Below are positions 51,180 to 51,885 of a DNA stretch of 51,885 bases, in pieces. The DNA is taken from contig CALVFH010000004.1 in assembly GCA_944326775.1 (NCBI GenBank), positions 1 to 51,885 of the forward strand, given 5' to 3'. Source of the stretch: an uncultured Parabacteroides sp. (GTDB lineage: Bacteria > Bacteroidota > Bacteroidia > Bacteroidales > Tannerellaceae). A program made the position numbers and the translations under genes. How positions within the stretch are numbered: the first letter of the stretch is position 1; every line of letters begins with the position of its first letter. The notes under the pieces are model-generated. The model saw only the letters and a list, made by a program, of their open reading frames with translations, was not told where the DNA came from and made no database searches.

Positions 51180-51885
51180 ATGAAGACAAGAGCTTATTTC
51201 CTGGGCGTCTGTTCCCTTCTGGCGGGATGGACGCTCAGTGCCCAGGACCTCAACCGCATGGTCTTGCAGGCAAACAAGATTGGGGCGGAGATACAGCCGA
51301 CCCTCTATGGACATTTCTTTGAAGATATCAACTTCGGTGCCGACGGTGGCCTCTATGCCGAGCTGGTGAAGAACCGTTCGTTCGATTTCCCGCAGCGGCT
51401 GATGGGCTGGGATGCTTTCGGGAACGTCACCGTGCAGGACGACGGTCCCTTCGAACGGAACCCGCATTACGTCCACCTCGGCTATTCCGGCCATTCGCAG
51501 AAGCATACCGGCCTGGAGAACGAGGGCTTCTTCGGCATGGGCCTGAAGAAGGATGCCCAGTATCGCTTCACCGTCTGGGCACGCGGCACGGGGCAGAGCA
51601 TCCGCGTGGAGCTGATCGACAACCATTCGATGGAGGAGAGCCAGGTGCTGGTCGCCCAGGATGTGAAGATCGATTCGCCGGAGTGGAAGCAATATGAAGT
51701 GCTGCTGACCTCGCCGCAGACGATTGCCAAGGCGCATCTCCGCATCTTCCTGACCTCGCCCGGCACGGTCGATCTGGAGCACGTCTCCCTCTTCCCCGTC
51801 GATACCTGGAAGGGCCATCGCAACGGTCTCCGCAAAGACCTGGTGCAGGCTTTGGCCGACACGAAGCCGGGCATCTTCCGCTTCC
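51180..51885 (+). CDS. Second GH51-type alpha-L-arabinofuranosidase, 3' end outside window
   Basis: Starts at the ATG at 51180 and is open to the window end (235 codons seen). It has a signal peptide ending LSAQ (about 1-21), then IGAEIQPTLYGHFFEDINFG, typical of the longer GH51 class, and a carbohydrate-binding-like beta domain (about 60-205, FTVWARGTGQSIRVELI) inserted before the barrel. The catalytic glutamates are beyond the window. The class usually has about 650 residues. Its position 5 bases after the first GH51 gene indicates an arabinan-degrading operon. Confidence 0.88.
   Translation, partial: MKTRAYFLGVCSLLAGWTLSAQDLNRMVLQANKIGAEIQPTLYGHFFEDINFGADGGLYAELVKNRSFDFPQRLMGWDAFGNVTVQDDGPFERNPHYVHLGYSGHSQKHTGLENEGFFGMGLKKDAQYRFTVWARGTGQSIRVELIDNHSMEESQVLVAQDVKIDSPEWKQYEVLLTSPQTIAKAHLRIFLTSPGTVDLEHVSLFPVDTWKGHRNGLRKDLVQALADTKPGIFRF

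Noticed and set aside
1..51885. tRNA, rRNA, transposase, integrase or phage genes
   Set aside because: Intergenic regions were read on both strands and no cloverleaf, rRNA segment or mobile-element protein was recognised.

Overview
The window looks like chromosomal DNA from a gut Bacteroidales, most likely Parabacteroides or a close relative. The genus is an inference from gene content, not from a marker gene. Support comes from many upstream regions with the Bacteroidetes promoter (TTTG at -33, TAnnTTTG at -7), from families typical of the phylum (BF0631-type metzincin lipoprotein, DUF4250, DUF5715-like, HU/SPOR fusion, DUF3298 lipoprotein) and from gut functions (choloylglycine-hydrolase family enzyme, GH84 and GH51 glycosidases, cobalamin lower-ligand assembly). 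No phage, transposase, integrase, CRISPR, rRNA or tRNA was seen.

Layout. 1-4.0 kb: the 3' part of an M16 protease, a DUF4268 protein, a 41-bp tandem array and an Ntn-hydrolase of the choloylglycine family. 4.1-8.6 kb: a minus-strand cobalamin operon cbiB-(S4 protein)-cobU-cobT-cobS-cobC. 8.7-11.7 kb: an HU/SPOR membrane protein and a Pif1-like helicase with TPRs. 11.7-18.6 kb: a 23-bp tandem array, an NAD-type glutamate dehydrogenase, and a minus-strand run of DUF3298 lipoprotein, rsmG, an MBL hydrolase and gcvP. 18.7-22.7 kb: metzincin lipoprotein, GH84, HAD phosphatase. 22.7-27.3 kb: hisGDCB, preceded by a promoter, a 16-residue leader peptide with six consecutive histidines and an antiterminator/terminator pair. 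27.3-34 kb: a second 41-bp array, a small AraC-type regulator, a small lipoprotein, DUF4250, pgk, alaX, an NADP-type glutamate dehydrogenase, two small membrane proteins, fabD. 34-39.2 kb: tatA, tatC, rlmB, ridA and convergent tldE/tldD, the TldD carrying a twin-arginine signal. 39.3-42.6 kb: a third 41-bp array, then an anaerobic sulfatase maturase, a peptidoglycan amidase and an M15-like lipoprotein in one operon. 42.7-51.9 kb: phoH, purC, menaquinone methyltransferase, aroE, a second Pif1 helicase with HRDC, a BASS-family transporter and two GH51 arabinofuranosidases, the last cut by the window end.

The most unusual signals are not protein genes. Three unlinked intergenic regions hold tandem arrays with nearly the same 41-bp period but unrelated sequences, each unit having a dyad-symmetric core. 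A fourth holds ten 23-bp units. The best-defined regulatory system is the his attenuator, in which all elements of a ribosome-mediated switch can be read. The two glutamate dehydrogenases differ at exactly the two positions known to set coenzyme choice in the clostridial enzyme.
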